Assembly: GCA_018061945.1 (NCBI GenBank)
Contig: JAGOTD010000003.1
Span: forward strand, 63,498 to 127,497
Direction of reading: 5' to 3'
Length of the DNA: 64,000 bases
Source: Candidatus Peribacteraceae bacterium
GTDB taxonomy: Bacteria > Patescibacteriota > Gracilibacteria > Peribacterales > Peribacteraceae
The notes under the pieces are model-generated. The model worked only from the letters and a program-made list of their open reading frames with translations. It searched no databases and was not told the DNA's origin. Below are positions 1 through 7,439 of this stretch, piece by piece (position 1 is the stretch's first letter; each line of letters starts with the position of its first letter). A program made the translations under genes and the position numbers.

Positions 1-228
1 AAGCGACAAGCGGTCAGTGTGTCACTCTGAGCTCAGTCGAAGAGTGGTTTAGGGGATTGGCAGCCAGTTCCTCGGATCATAGTTCGGCCCGTCCGAACGG
101 ATGAGCGTTCATCCGGGCGGGCTCCGCTCACTATGACACTTTTAACTAATCGCTTATCGCTTCCAGCTAACCGCTTTTACGGCCCCAAATGTCCTGCTAC
201 ACTCTCGCCACTACTTTTTCTCAACCCT

Positions 229-873
229 ATGAATACTCTCGTTCTCATTCGTCACGGACAGTCGCAGTGGAATTTGGAAAACCGTTTTACGGGCTGGACT
301 GATGTGCCGGTTACCGATCAGGGAGCTGGTGATGCCGGCAAAGCAGGGCAGGCGCTCAAAGGATTGAAATTCGATATGGCGTTTACCTCTCGTCTTACGC
401 GCGCCAACCAGACGCTGGAGATTATTTTGAAGGAGTTGGGTCAAGATGGCTTGGAGACGATGAAAGATTCGGCTCTCAACGAACGTCACTATGGTGATTT
501 GCAAGGTCTCAACAAAGCCGAGACTGCCGATAAATACGGTGCAGACCAGGTGAAGTTATGGCGTCGCAGTTACGATACGCCACCGCCAAACGGCGAAAGC
601 ATGGCCGACTGCGAGCGCCGTACACTGCCATTTTTCAAGCAGTATGTCTGGCCGCACATTCAGTCTGGTAAAAATATCATTATCGCTGCGCACGGTAACA
701 GCTTGCGTCCGATGATGAAATTCTTAGAAAATTTAAGTGTCGAAGTAGCCGGAAGTATGGAAATAGGCCTTTGTACGCCCTATGTGTATACGTTTGAGAA
801 TGGGAAGATGACGAAGAAAGAAATCCGCGAAGTACCGGGAATTGTGAGCTTTGCAGACCCGAACAAAAAGTAA
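229..873 (+). CDS. gpmA: 2,3-bisphosphoglycerate-dependent phosphoglycerate mutase
   Basis: A 214-residue cytosolic enzyme that interconverts 3- and 2-phosphoglycerate in glycolysis. The phosphohistidine motif RHGQS is at residues 8-12, the ERHYG motif near 86, and the second histidine is in AHGNSLR near residue 180, all typical of the cofactor-dependent family, whose usual length is about 230-250. An upstream in-frame ATG at 133 would add 32 residues with no family resemblance, so I chose the ATG at 229. A TGCTACACT extended -10 at 195-203 lies 25 bases before it and no Shine-Dalgarno site is visible. A hairpin with a T run follows the gene. Confidence 0.95.
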   Translation: MNTLVLIRHGQSQWNLENRFTGWTDVPVTDQGAGDAGKAGQALKGLKFDMAFTSRLTRANQTLEIILKELGQDGLETMKDSALNERHYGDLQGLNKAETADKYGADQVKLWRRSYDTPPPNGESMADCERRTLPFFKQYVWPHIQSGKNIIIAAHGNSLRPMMKFLENLSVEVAGSMEIGLCTPYVYTFENGKMTKKEIREVPGIVSFADPNKK

Positions 874-891
874 TTCCTAACTGCCAAGACG

Positions 892-923
892 CCAATTCCC
901 ACATAGTTGGGAGCTGGTTTTTT
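892..923 (+). terminator. Rho-independent terminator after gpmA
   Basis: Imperfect hairpin whose arms contain TTCCCA and TGGGAG with outer CCA/TGG, followed directly by six T. It ends the gpmA transcript. The words resemble the CAATTCCCAA repeat family found after wecB. Confidence 0.6.
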
Positions 924-985
924 GGTGCAAGAAGATAACAAAAGATGGCCGCGGTGCTCAGATGAGTCCGCTGGCGCCTTGCCGA

Positions 986-1192
986 TCAGCTGCGAAAGCC
1001 AATCAGCCATTGTTTCAATCTTCCCGTCCACGTGAGTGATGCTCCGCAGGCGCAACACTTTTGTTTTTCGGCGCATGCGTCGCAGAGGGTCTGATGGCGG
1101 TAGGCGGTTTCCCCCTCGCAATTCTTTGTTTTACAGGAATTGCTCATCGGGAGCGCGACTTGTCTTCGAGCGCATTTTTGGCAAATTGCCAT
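986..1192 (-). CDS. small Cys-rich putative zinc-binding protein
   Basis: A 68-residue protein with nine cysteines, including CQKC at 4-7, CDAC at 37-40 and CCAC at 46-49, which suggests one or two zinc ribbons; the C-terminal tail is basic and aromatic. I do not recognise the family. Support for a real gene: a TTGACT-16-TATAAC promoter at 1228-1255 on the same strand and a GGGAG ribosome-binding site five bases before the ATG. It stands between gpmA and wecB, divergent from wecB. It belongs to a minority of genes here with a classical promoter and Shine-Dalgarno start. Function unknown. Confidence 0.75.
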   Translation of the reverse strand: MAICQKCARRQVALPMSNSCKTKNCEGETAYRHQTLCDACAEKQKCCACGASLTWTGRLKQWLIGFRS

Positions 1193-1227
1193 CGGATCTC
1201 CCTCGATTGGTGAAATGATACCTCCTA

Positions 1228-1255
1228 GTTATAAAGATATTTTTTGAATAGTCAA
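1228..1255 (-). promoter_or_regulatory. sigma-70 promoter of the small Cys-rich gene
   Basis: On the minus strand TTGACT (1250-1255), 16-base spacer, TATAAC (1228-1233). The leader carries an AGGAGG-like run and then the GGGAG site used by the ATG at 1192. Confidence 0.7.
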
Positions 1256-1371
1256 TTTTTTGACATATACCGAAGAAGGGGGAGGGATGAGGGCTGGGGT
1301 TAGGACAGAGGGATTGGGACTTGGGATTTTTCAATCCTCGGCATCCTCTGGTTCGTCTGGTTCCACTCGGT

Positions 1372-1383
1372 TACACTGCGCTC
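1372..1383 (+). promoter_or_regulatory. leaderless -10 element of wecB
   Basis: TACACT at 1372-1377 followed by exactly six bases and the ATG at 1384; no ribosome-binding site. Transcription would start on or next to the A of ATG. Confidence 0.7.
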
Positions 1384-2706
1384 ATGCAAGAAATCACCTA
1401 CAAATCAGCATCATTGTTCGACGATATTGCTGCGGACAAAGAAAAACATGTGCACCTCATCATGATCGCAACCAAGCCGGATATCATCAAGCAGATTCCG
1501 CTATATAAGGAACTCAAGAAGCGCGGACATCTCGTTTTACTTGGCCACACGGGTCAGCATTATGACGAGAACTTGAGTGGAGGAATGCTCAAGGAGTTCG
1601 GTGTTGAACCCGATTTTAACTTGAATGTACGTGGCGTGATGTACGAAATTGTCAGTCAGATTATCGGACGACTAGGGTTTGTGATGAGCGAGCTTAAAAA
1701 GCGTGGCAAGATTGTCATCCCGTACATACATGGCGATACCACAACCGCGATGGCGGCGGGAAATGCGGGCTACGCTCTGGAGTTTGCATCGGTGCATGTT
1801 GAGGCAGGAATCAGAACTTTAACTCCCGATTACGCGAAATTCCCAACTCCCAACAACCAATTCCCAATTGCTGATTGGCACAAATTTCTACAGAGTCGCG
1901 CTAACTGGCTGAGAGGTTCACAGGAACCCTATCCTGAGCAATTCTGTACACGCTCAGCTGAGTCGGCGACAGGCGTACATCTCGCTCCCGTTGAGTTGGA
2001 TCGAGAATTTTTGCAGTCCGAAGGTTACGCTGACGACCGTATTTTTGTCGTGGGAAATTCAGTTGCCGATGCAACACTGGAGGCACTCGAGAACGCGAAG
2101 CAGTCTGATATTTTTGATCGGTATCCGGTTTTGAAAGACGGTGACTTTGTGCGCTTTTGCATTCATCGTCGCGAAAATTGTTCATCCGAAAAGCGATTCC
2201 GGGCGATTTTTGATGCGATGAAAATGCAAATCGAGGCCAAGAAAAAAGTACTGCTCATTTCGCTGTTTCAAACCGAAGCAGCCATCGATCGTTTTGGCCT
2301 GCGCGCCGAAATGGATCGGCTCGTCAAAGACTATCCTACGTTTGTATATTCACCTGTCTGGGCGCTGTATACCGATGTTATCGCAGCCATGAACAAAGCA
2401 GCTGTGTGCGCGACAGATTCGGGTTCTATGCAGGAAGAAATGAATGTGCTCGGTGTACCGTGTGTCACACTACGTTTTGGTTCCGACCGCAGTGAATCGA
2501 TCATCAATGGTGGCAATATCATCGCTGCTCCGACAGATGCCAAGCGAATTTCCGAGATCATCACCTACGCCTGGAATAACGAGCAAATGCGCAAAGCGCC
2601 GAAATTGTATGGCAAAAATGTCAGTTCGGCCTGCATCGATGCTGTCGAAAATGTGCTCAAAAAAGGAAATGTGTTTCGTAGCGAAGAGGAGAGGCTTGCG
2701 CAATAA
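1384..2706 (+). CDS. wecB: UDP-N-acetylglucosamine 2-epimerase
   Basis: A 440-residue enzyme that converts UDP-GlcNAc to UDP-ManNAc for surface polysaccharide. Family marks: TKPDIIK and GHTGQHYD near the N-terminus, the HGDTTTAMA segment, HVEAGIRT with the catalytic glutamate, CIHRREN with the catalytic histidine, and DSGSMQEE in the UDP site. It is about 60 residues longer than ordinary WecB. Much of the excess lies just after VEAGIRT, where a Pro/Asn-rich stretch (FPTPNNQFPI) is encoded by DNA matching an intergenic repeat next to this gene. It precedes an O-antigen ligase with only a repeat between, so a surface glycan role fits. The start is set by the TACACT element six bases upstream. 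Confidence 0.9.
   Translation: MQEITYKSASLFDDIAADKEKHVHLIMIATKPDIIKQIPLYKELKKRGHLVLLGHTGQHYDENLSGGMLKEFGVEPDFNLNVRGVMYEIVSQIIGRLGFVMSELKKRGKIVIPYIHGDTTTAMAAGNAGYALEFASVHVEAGIRTLTPDYAKFPTPNNQFPIADWHKFLQSRANWLRGSQEPYPEQFCTRSAESATGVHLAPVELDREFLQSEGYADDRIFVVGNSVADATLEALENAKQSDIFDRYPVLKDGDFVRFCIHRRENCSSEKRFRAIFDAMKMQIEAKKKVLLISLFQTEAAIDRFGLRAEMDRLVKDYPTFVYSPVWALYTDVIAAMNKAAVCATDSGSMQEEMNVLGVPCVTLRFGSDRSESIINGGNIIAAPTDAKRISEIITYAWNNEQMRKAPKLYGKNVSSACIDAVENVLKKGNVFRSEEERLAQ
1836..1880 (+). repeat. intergenic-type repeat inside wecB
   Basis: The words AATTCCCAACTCC and CCAATTCCCAA here match the inverted-repeat block at 2705-2776 (AATTCCCAACTACC, CCAATTCCCAACT). It keeps the reading frame and encodes a Pro/Asn-rich insertion. 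Confidence 0.6.
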
Positions 2707-2776
2707 CTGCCAATTTCCAATTCCCAATCACCAAGATTCTTATTTTTGGTAGTTGGGAATTGGTGTTTGGGATTTC
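2705..2776. repeat. CAATTCCCAA inverted repeat
   Basis: CCAATTTCCAATTCCCAATC on one arm and GTTGGGAATTGGTGTTTGGG on the other, separated by about 20 bases including a T run. It could fold into a hairpin that terminates wecB, and its right end runs into the promoter of the next gene. Confidence 0.7.
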
Positions 2777-2790
2777 TCACTGATCTTCCC

Positions 2791-2802
2791 TATACTTGCT
2801 GT
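2791..2802 (+). promoter_or_regulatory. leaderless -10 element of the O-antigen ligase gene
   Basis: TATACT at 2791-2796, six-base gap, ATG at 2803, no ribosome-binding site. Confidence 0.75.
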
Positions 2803-4173
2803 ATGCTCCAGCAAATCCGCCAGATCCTCGCATCGATCTTATTGATCGGACTGCCGTTTCATGCGCTGTTTGTAACAGTTATGACGCGCGTTCTTGTCGG
2901 GCAAAATCACGCGCCGCTTACGCTATTGGCTCTGTGGAAAGAAGCGGTGATTGCTCTTATTCTGTTGATCACTGTTGTCGAAATTGTGCGATCGAAGCAA
3001 CAGTGGCGAGTCGACGCGCTTGATCTCTGCATCATTGGTCTGTGTGTTATTGCCGGCCTGCTGTTTTCCATGCATTTGCCGGCAACTTTCCATCAATTTG
3101 CACTGGGGGTGAAGTACGATTTGCTGTCGCTCATCATATTTTTACTTGCGCGTCGTGTGGTGTGGAGCAATCTGTGGCTGCGTCGGATGCTTCTGGCAAC
3201 CATCATCATTGGTTGTGTCATTGCCGCATATGGCCTGCTCACGCTTGTGCTGCCAGCATCTTTTTTCCGCTTGCTTGGCTACTCGGATATGCACTCTCTG
3301 TATATCCCAGATGGTCCGCTTGCGTCGTTTCAATACATTCAAAATACCGCTTTGCGACGCATGCAGTCGACTATGAGCGGGCCGAATCAATTGGGATTAT
3401 GGATGCTGCTCCCGCTCAGCATTGTCGTTGCGTGGCTTTTCTCGCATCGTGCACATCGTGGTTTATTAGCTGGAGCATTAGTTGTGATCGGCATTGCTAT
3501 TTTCTTCACCTATTCGCGCACGGCGTGGCTTGCGGCTGCGCTGATTATTGTGGTCGGTGTTCTCCGTAATATTTCCAGTCGTCGGATCATTCCGTTTGTT
3601 ATCGGGATCTGCACATCGATCTTCGTCTTCTCGGTTCTTGCGATTATTTTTGTGCCGGCTATCAGCATTCGTATGGGGTCGTCGCGCGGACATTTTTTGC
3701 TGCCACTTTATGCGCTCCAAACAATCGTCGCCCACCCGCAGGGGATTGGCATCGGCACCGTCGGTCCGGCCAGTAATGCGACTAGCGAAGCGTGTGTCAT
3801 GCTGCAGCCGGAAGACGACCCGTCCTGGGCGAAAGATCAGCCCGATTTGTGTGTGTTTCTCGGCGACAAGCAAGTGCAGCCGACAAATCGAACGTGCAAT
3901 TGTCCGTTTCTCACGGAAAATTGGTATTTGCAGATAGGAGTAGAAATGGGCGTGTTAGGATTGGCGTTATTTCTTACGCTGATACTGATTATTCTCTCTC
4001 GACTTCGGAAGAGTGAGTCATGGGCGCTGTTGATGCTTTTAGGAATAAGTTTCTCAGCCATTCTTCTGCACGCATGGGAAGATGCGGCGATTGCGTACTG
4101 CGTGTGGCTTTTTCTGAGTTGCGTCGATCGGGTACATTATGACAATGCGAATCGCAAAGCAGCTGGATCATGA
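2803..4173 (+). CDS. O-antigen ligase / Wzy-type polymerase family membrane protein
   Basis: A 456-residue integral membrane protein with about ten to twelve hydrophobic helices. The Wzy_C-type core is visible: a GPNQLGLW segment near residue 205, TYSRTAWL near 250, and a large outer loop near 320-390 containing four cysteines and an asparagine-rich patch, followed by ENWYLQIGVEMGVLGL. Such proteins ligate or polymerise lipid-linked glycans at the outer face of the membrane. It follows wecB, so both probably serve surface polysaccharide. The start is chosen at the TATACT-6-ATG junction; an earlier in-frame start would begin inside the repeat. Ligase versus polymerase cannot be told from sequence. 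Confidence 0.8.
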   Translation: MLQQIRQILASILLIGLPFHALFVTVMTRVLVGQNHAPLTLLALWKEAVIALILLITVVEIVRSKQQWRVDALDLCIIGLCVIAGLLFSMHLPATFHQFALGVKYDLLSLIIFLLARRVVWSNLWLRRMLLATIIIGCVIAAYGLLTLVLPASFFRLLGYSDMHSLYIPDGPLASFQYIQNTALRRMQSTMSGPNQLGLWMLLPLSIVVAWLFSHRAHRGLLAGALVVIGIAIFFTYSRTAWLAAALIIVVGVLRNISSRRIIPFVIGICTSIFVFSVLAIIFVPAISIRMGSSRGHFLLPLYALQTIVAHPQGIGIGTVGPASNATSEACVMLQPEDDPSWAKDQPDLCVFLGDKQVQPTNRTCNCPFLTENWYLQIGVEMGVLGLALFLTLILIILSRLRKSESWALLMLLGISFSAILLHAWEDAAIAYCVWLFLSCVDRVHYDNANRKAAGS

Positions 4174-4528
4174 TCAGATAATTGCGGGCAGTAAAATGAA
4201 TGCGTGCCAGCGCGAGCAGCCCTTTGCGTATATCAGAATTCTCAATCAGAAGATCATGGTCTTCCAGCCATCGATTCAGTATTTCTGGATGTACGCGACT
4301 AGTATTGAAACATCCTACCTGCGCGCATTCGCGAATGATCATCGGTGCTTCTGGTACAGGCTGAATCAGCTTATTCATTTCTGCCGCAAGTTGTATTTTC
4401 ATCGTCTGCAAGTGTCTGCTGATGCAGTGACTGTTTTTCGAGCGAACCAATTGCATCAGGTTTCTTGCTGATGTTTTTTGCCGGAGACTATTCAGTTCTT
4501 TTTTTCGCTGACTTACAACGTGGCTCAT
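3989..4528 (-). CDS. hypothetical protein, doubtful
   Basis: A 179-residue frame that fills the 400-base gap between the ligase gene and guaA but runs 185 bases antisense into the ligase 3' end. The first 120 residues are plausible protein (basic helical start, then a stretch with PMIIRECAQVGCFN and a Trp/Leu-rich helix), with no family I recognise. A weak -10 (TAGAAA) lies six bases before the ATG. The last third, antisense to the ligase, looks like a shadow. It may be a degraded gene. Confidence 0.35.
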   Translation of the reverse strand: MSHVVSQRKKELNSLRQKTSARNLMQLVRSKNSHCISRHLQTMKIQLAAEMNKLIQPVPEAPMIIRECAQVGCFNTSRVHPEILNRWLEDHDLLIENSDIRKGLLALARIHFTARNYLIMIQLLCDSHCHNVPDRRNSEKATRSTQSPHLPMRAEEWLRNLFLKASTAPMTHSSEVERE

Positions 4529-4554
4529 GCTATGTTTCTACCTGTATACTTGGT

Positions 4555-4560
4555 GTACGT
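4555..4560 (+). promoter_or_regulatory. -10 element of guaA
   Basis: TATACT 14 bases before the guaA ATG, predicting a leader of only about seven bases with no ribosome-binding site. Confidence 0.55.
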
Positions 4561-4574
4561 CAATTATTCATTAC

Positions 4575-6467
4575 ATGTCCTCCCACTCTAGCTCATCGGC
4601 AAAAGGAAGCATTGTGGTCCTCGACTTCGGCGGCCAGTATGCGCATCTTATTGCCAGCCGCATTCGTCGGTTTGGCTATAAATCCGAAATCCGCGATAGC
4701 GATACACCTGCCCATCTTCTGGCTAGCGCAGCCGGTATCATTCTTTCTGGTGGCCCGCAGAGCGTGTACGAAAAAAACGGTCCACAGGCCGACAAAGCGA
4801 TTTTTGATCTGGGTATTCCGATTCTCGGCATCTGCTATGGGCATCAGTGGCTTGCGCATGCGCTCGGCGGGAAAGTAACATCTGGCCATACAAAAGAGTA
4901 CGGTCGGATGCAGCTGGAAATTGTAGACAGTGCTGATGTTCTTTTCAAAGGATTGCCACACGAGCTCACCGTATGGATGTCGCATGGCGACGAAGTATCG
5001 GGCTTGCCTGATGGCTTTCATCGAACAGCGCAGACAGAGAATTGTTCGATTGCGGCAATGGCGAATGATGCGATGAAAATCTATGGTGTGCAATTTCATT
5101 TGGAAGTCACTCATACGCAAGAAGGCATGGGCATTTTGCGTCGGTTTGTCGATCTGTGTAAGCCCGATCCTTGGAACATGAAGAGCTACAGTTATCATAT
5201 TTCGCAGCAGATCAAGCACGAAGTGGGGGATCGCAAGGTATTTATGCTTGTCTCGGGTGGTGTGGATTCCACTGTCGCTTTTACACTACTCAACAAAGTT
5301 TTGGGCGCCGATCGCGTGCAGGGCATGCTGGTCGATACGGGTTTGATGCGCAAGAACGAAGTGATGCTCATCGACAGTGCCATGAAGAAGCTTGGGATTA
5401 CTAATTTACATATCGAAGATGCATCGGCCCTGTTCTTTGCGCGCTTGCACGGCGTGTATGAGCCGGAAGCCAAGCGCAAAATTATCGGGGATACGTTCCT
5501 CGATGTCCAGCGCGATGTAGCTAAGAAGATGCAATTGGAAGGTGCGGATTGGATGCTGGGGCAGGGGACGATTTATCCGGATACCATCGAAACCGGTGGC
5601 ACCAAAAATGCCGACAAGATCAAGACGCATCACAATCGTGTGCCGGCTATCGCGCAGATGATCGATGAAGGTCGCGTGATCGAGCCCCTGAAAGAATTGT
5701 ATAAAGATGAGGTACGAGAGTTGGGTGAAGAAATCGGTTTGCCCCATGCGCTGGTCTGGCGTCATCCGTTTCCGGGGCCGGGGTTGGGGGTGCGGATATT
5801 GTGCGCCGAAGGCGCGGCCGCGCCTGCGGCTATAGAGACGCGCCGGATTGTACAGTTTTCAAACCACCAAATAGATGAGATGAATTTGCAATCGCCCGCC
5901 GGCGCGTCTGTACAGCCCAAAATATCCATCCCCGATCTGGATATTCCGCATACCATTCTCCCAATCAAATCCGTAGGCGTGCAGGGCGATGGCCGTACGT
6001 ATCGGCAGGCGATTGTGTTGTTTGATGAGCACAAAGCCCCAAAGCCCGTGCATTGGGAAATGGCTACGAGTATTCCGAATTCCAATCCGCAATTCAGTCG
6101 CGTGCTCGTCTGTACGTCGCAAGAAAATCCAACGCCGTTTGTCGTTACGCCATCGTTTATCACAAAGCAACGTGCAGAATTGCTTCGCGAAGCTGATGCG
6201 GTTGTGGATGAAGAAATGCGAAAAGCGGAGCTTTACGAAAGCATTTGGCAATTTCCGGTTGTGTTGCTGCCCCTCGGCTTGCAGTCGGGCGGTCAAACAA
6301 TTGTGCTACGTCCGGTTCATTCCGAAGAAGCCATGACCGCCAACGCGATCGATCTACCCCGTCCCATTTTGGAGCGCATGACAAACAGGCTCATGGAACT
6401 CGATGGCATCGATGCCGTGTTTTTGGATCTGACAAACAAGCCACCGGGAACGATTGAGTGGGAATAA
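4575..6467 (+). CDS. guaA: GMP synthase (glutamine-hydrolysing), long eukaryote-like form
   Basis: A 630-residue cytosolic enzyme making GMP from XMP, ATP and glutamine. The class I amidotransferase domain comes first (GICYGHQW with the nucleophilic Cys, then the HLEVTHT His/Glu region), followed by the ATP pyrophosphatase P-loop SGGVDSTVA near residue 230 and a dimerisation domain ending KPPGTIEWE. The last domain is about 100 residues longer than in E. coli and reads like the eukaryotic enzyme: LPIKSVGVQGDGRTY, then a second unit starting TPFVVTPSF. Between VRILCAE and that motif is a low-similarity segment whose DNA contains a ten-base inverted repeat. The start follows a TATACT element. 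Confidence 0.95.
   Translation: MSSHSSSSAKGSIVVLDFGGQYAHLIASRIRRFGYKSEIRDSDTPAHLLASAAGIILSGGPQSVYEKNGPQADKAIFDLGIPILGICYGHQWLAHALGGKVTSGHTKEYGRMQLEIVDSADVLFKGLPHELTVWMSHGDEVSGLPDGFHRTAQTENCSIAAMANDAMKIYGVQFHLEVTHTQEGMGILRRFVDLCKPDPWNMKSYSYHISQQIKHEVGDRKVFMLVSGGVDSTVAFTLLNKVLGADRVQGMLVDTGLMRKNEVMLIDSAMKKLGITNLHIEDASALFFARLHGVYEPEAKRKIIGDTFLDVQRDVAKKMQLEGADWMLGQGTIYPDTIETGGTKNADKIKTHHNRVPAIAQMIDEGRVIEPLKELYKDEVRELGEEIGLPHALVWRHPFPGPGLGVRILCAEGAAAPAAIETRRIVQFSNHQIDEMNLQSPAGASVQPKISIPDLDIPHTILPIKSVGVQGDGRTYRQAIVLFDEHKAPKPVHWEMATSIPNSNPQFSRVLVCTSQENPTPFVVTPSFITKQRAELLREADAVVDEEMRKAELYESIWQFPVVLLPLGLQSGGQTIVLRPVHSEEAMTANAIDLPRPILERMTNRLMELDGIDAVFLDLTNKPPGTIEWE
5837..5908. repeat. GACGCGCCGG inverted repeat inside guaA
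   Basis: GACGCGCCGG at 5837-5846 and its perfect reverse complement CCGGCGCGTC at 5899-5908, each flanked outside or inside by TGTACAG. It lies in the variable part of the dimerisation domain and looks like a dispersed palindromic element kept in frame. Confidence 0.55.
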
Positions 6468-6525
6468 GAGAAGTTATATAAAATTTATAAAAAATAATTG
6501 TTCCATCATTCCTCAGAAAATCGTA

Positions 6526-6594
6526 GCTTGGGTTCGTCTACCCAAGCGGATTTGCCATCTATCTATCACAATCGCCGGGGTAGCGAACCCCGGC
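6526..6594. repeat. two TTCG-loop hairpins after guaA
   Basis: GCTTGGG/CCCAAGC (6526-6547, loop TTCGTCTA) and GCCGGGG/CCCCGGC (6574-6594, loop TAGCGAA). Arms differ but stay fully paired, and the loops are alike on opposite strands. They fill the gap before the sigma-factor gene; no long T run follows, so they may be repeats rather than true terminators. Confidence 0.6.
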
Positions 6595-6714
6595 TCTGGG
6601 TTTATAATGCTAAAAGATCGAGAAAATTTGTAACATATCTCACAGCTCAGCCGTTTTCTTTTTCAAGACCAGACCCTTTGGTTTCTTTCCTTTTTCTTCT
6701 ACACTGAACATCTG

Positions 6715-7311
6715 ATGTTAGTGCAGCCTTTTTCCCCCGAGGAATTATCCGACCTTGTCTCGAAGGCGCAACAAGGCGATACCGATGCATTCGGTAAAAT
6801 TTACGATGGCTATTTAACACCCGTTTATCGGTACGTTGTCTTTCGTTTTCCAGAAGACATGGCCGAGGATTTAACAGCTGATATTTTCGTAAAGGCGTGG
6901 GAGAAACTGCACAGCTATAAGCCCTATACCGGTGTTCCTTTCTCTGCGTGGTTGTTTCGTATCGCTCGCCATGCGGTGATCGATGCGTACAGAAGTCAGC
7001 GCGGATTTGAAGAAGTGTCGGAAGATTTGGTCGACGAAGATGTGTGGAACGACCCCATGGCCACCATCGAACGCCAACTATCGGTACAAACTGTGCGCGG
7101 CGCTCTCTCCAAACTTCCTGGGTATTACCGTGAAATCCTGCTCCTCCATTACGTCTCCGATTTATCGCATAGTGAAGTGGCAAAGGCGCTCAAACTTACC
7201 GAGGGTTTTGTCCGTGTTCTCAAGCATCGCGCGCTTAAAAAACTGGAAGTGATCTTAAAGCCTTTATCCACGTCGGGGGAGGCTGCAGCAGCTTCACGTC
7301 TTCAATCGTAA
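6715..7311 (+). CDS. ECF-type sigma-70 family RNA polymerase sigma factor
   Basis: A 198-residue sigma factor with the two expected domains: region 2 (ADIFVKAWEKL, then PFSAWLFRIARHAVIDAYR, residues about 30-95) and region 4 helix-turn-helix (LPGYYREILLLHYVSDLSHSEVAKAL onward, residues about 130-185). No region 1.1 or 3. It directs transcription of an unknown regulon. The next gene encodes a membrane protein of the type that often controls such factors, 128 bases downstream, so the two probably work together. TACACT lies nine bases before the ATG. Confidence 0.9.
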   Translation: MLVQPFSPEELSDLVSKAQQGDTDAFGKIYDGYLTPVYRYVVFRFPEDMAEDLTADIFVKAWEKLHSYKPYTGVPFSAWLFRIARHAVIDAYRSQRGFEEVSEDLVDEDVWNDPMATIERQLSVQTVRGALSKLPGYYREILLLHYVSDLSHSEVAKALKLTEGFVRVLKHRALKKLEVILKPLSTSGEAAAASRLQS

Positions 7312-7439
7312 CGCATGGCATACCCTGCAGCACATCTCGCAGGTATGACAAGTAAACTTGACAACATGACTTTTTCCCGTAGTTATCCTGTAACGGAACG
7401 CCTCTTTGATCGTTTTAGGGAGCAGAAAAGCCTCTTTTC

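Noticed and set aside
4139..4471. Plus-strand 110-codon frame between the ligase gene and guaA
   Set aside because: It overlaps the ligase end, has aromatic-rich non-protein-like composition, and the minus-strand frame in the same gap is more plausible.
5762..6296. Long minus-strand frames inside guaA
   Set aside because: They lie opposite conserved GMP synthetase sequence and match no family.
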